NCBI GenBank assembly: GCA_964436315.1
Contig: CAYTCZ010000211.1
Span: 1-5,062, forward strand
Length of the DNA stretch: 5,062 nucleotides
DNA from: CAYTCZ01 sp964436315
GTDB taxonomy: Bacteria > Actinomycetota > Thermoleophilia > Gaiellales > Gaiellaceae
Direction: 5' to 3'
How positions within the stretch are numbered: the stretch's first letter is position 1; each line of letters begins with the position of its first letter. Positions 4,695-5,062 of the stretch are shown one piece after another. The notes beneath the pieces were generated by a model. It ran no database searches. It was not told the DNA's origin and saw nothing but the letters and a program-made list of their open reading frames with translations. Both the position numbers and the translations under genes were made by a program.

Positions 4695-5062
4695 ATGCGC
4701 GATTCCTCGGTCGAACTCCTCCGTGGCGTGCCCCTGTTCGCCGACCTCGACGACAAGGCGCTCGAGCGCCTCGCGCGGCAGATGACCGAGCGAATTTTCA
4801 AAGAGGGAGACGCGGTCACGGCCGAGGGCGAGCGGGGAACCCGCTTCTTCTTTGTCATAGCAGAGGGCAGTGCATCGGTGAGCATCGAGGGCGAGACGCG
4901 CACGACGCTTAGCCGCGGCGATTTCTTCGGTGAGATCGCGCTTATCGATGAAGGCGTACGAACGGCGACCGTGACCGCGGCGACCGATCTCCGCTGTTAC
5001 ACGCTCTCGTCGTGGGAGTTCAAGCCGATCGTGCTCGAGCACCCTGAAGTCGCCTGGACCCT
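4695..5062 (+). CDS. Cyclic nucleotide-binding domain protein (partial, runs off the end)
   Basis: The first 122 residues are present, with no stop before the window ends. The sequence is a cNMP-binding (CRP-like) domain: an N-terminal helix region SSVELLRGVPLFADLDDKALERLARQM (4-30), then beta-roll strands with FKEGDAVTAEGERGTRFFFVIAEGSASVSI (35-64). The phosphate-binding cassette reads RGDFFGEIALIDEGVRTATVTA (74-95). The cassette glutamate (E80) and arginine (R89), with the following T90-A91, are all present, so cyclic nucleotide binding is plausible. Residues 99-118 (LRCYTLSSWEFKPIVLEHPE) close the domain. What follows is unknown: a C-terminal HTH would make it a CRP/FNR regulator, otherwise it is a stand-alone sensor of about 150 residues, which I recall from related actinobacteria. 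The start is supported by the family N-terminus and the -10 box just upstream. Confidence 0.92.
   Translation, partial: MRDSSVELLRGVPLFADLDDKALERLARQMTERIFKEGDAVTAEGERGTRFFFVIAEGSASVSIEGETRTTLSRGDFFGEIALIDEGVRTATVTAATDLRCYTLSSWEFKPIVLEHPEVAWT

Noticed and set aside
4424..4912. Plus-strand open frame with a signal-peptide-like start
   Set aside because: It overlaps more than 200 bp of the cNMP-binding gene in a different frame, becomes arginine-rich there, and has no convincing Shine-Dalgarno sequence.
4638..5042. Minus-strand open frame antisense to the cNMP-binding gene
   Set aside because: The plus strand carries a clear cNMP-binding domain with its phosphate-binding cassette; the minus frame is its shadow.

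Overview
The window is GC-rich and tightly packed, with codon third positions strongly biased to G/C. The gene families (a GH15 hydrolase with a trehalase-like N-terminal domain, SRPBCC/polyketide-cyclase-like proteins, a membrane-anchored RCK_C protein, a cyclic-nucleotide-binding protein) and one apparently leaderless start suggest a high-GC actinobacterium, perhaps of the Thermoleophilia type. That placement is inference from style and remembered family distribution; no marker gene is present.

Layout: bases 1-278 hold no confident gene. They contain a striking 20-bp inverted repeat (54-73 / 200-219) enclosing smaller hairpins, which may be a structured RNA read from the minus strand. A GTG-started small two-helix membrane protein follows on the minus strand (279-437). 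Divergent from it is a 124-residue protein of unknown function (530-904) with a near-perfect Shine-Dalgarno sequence. It converges on an intact SRPBCC protein (908-1345, minus). Upstream of that, on the same strand, is a broken AHSA1-like SRPBCC gene (1355-1701) carrying a frameshift and an apparent internal deletion.

The central gene is a complete GH15 glycosidase (1740-3545, plus) with both expected catalytic glutamates. It is divergent from the pseudogene with a 38-bp gap. It converges, with a 6-bp gap, on a minus-strand protein with three hydrophobic segments and a TrkA_C/RCK_C domain (3552-4298). The following 396 bp (4299-4694) hold no confident gene but contain a perfect 16-bp tandem duplication. 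The window ends inside a cyclic-nucleotide-binding protein (4695 onward, plus), whose start codon sits at the distance from a TAnnnT -10 box expected for a leaderless transcript.

No single pathway joins these genes. GH15 implies alpha-glucan or trehalose breakdown. The RCK_C protein implies ion or nucleotide sensing at the membrane, and the cNMP protein implies ligand-dependent signalling. Much of the interest lies in features missed by simple ORF calling: the inverted-repeat element, the GTG small protein, the decayed SRPBCC gene and the truncated cNMP gene. I see no defence system, CRISPR array, transposase, tRNA or rRNA.
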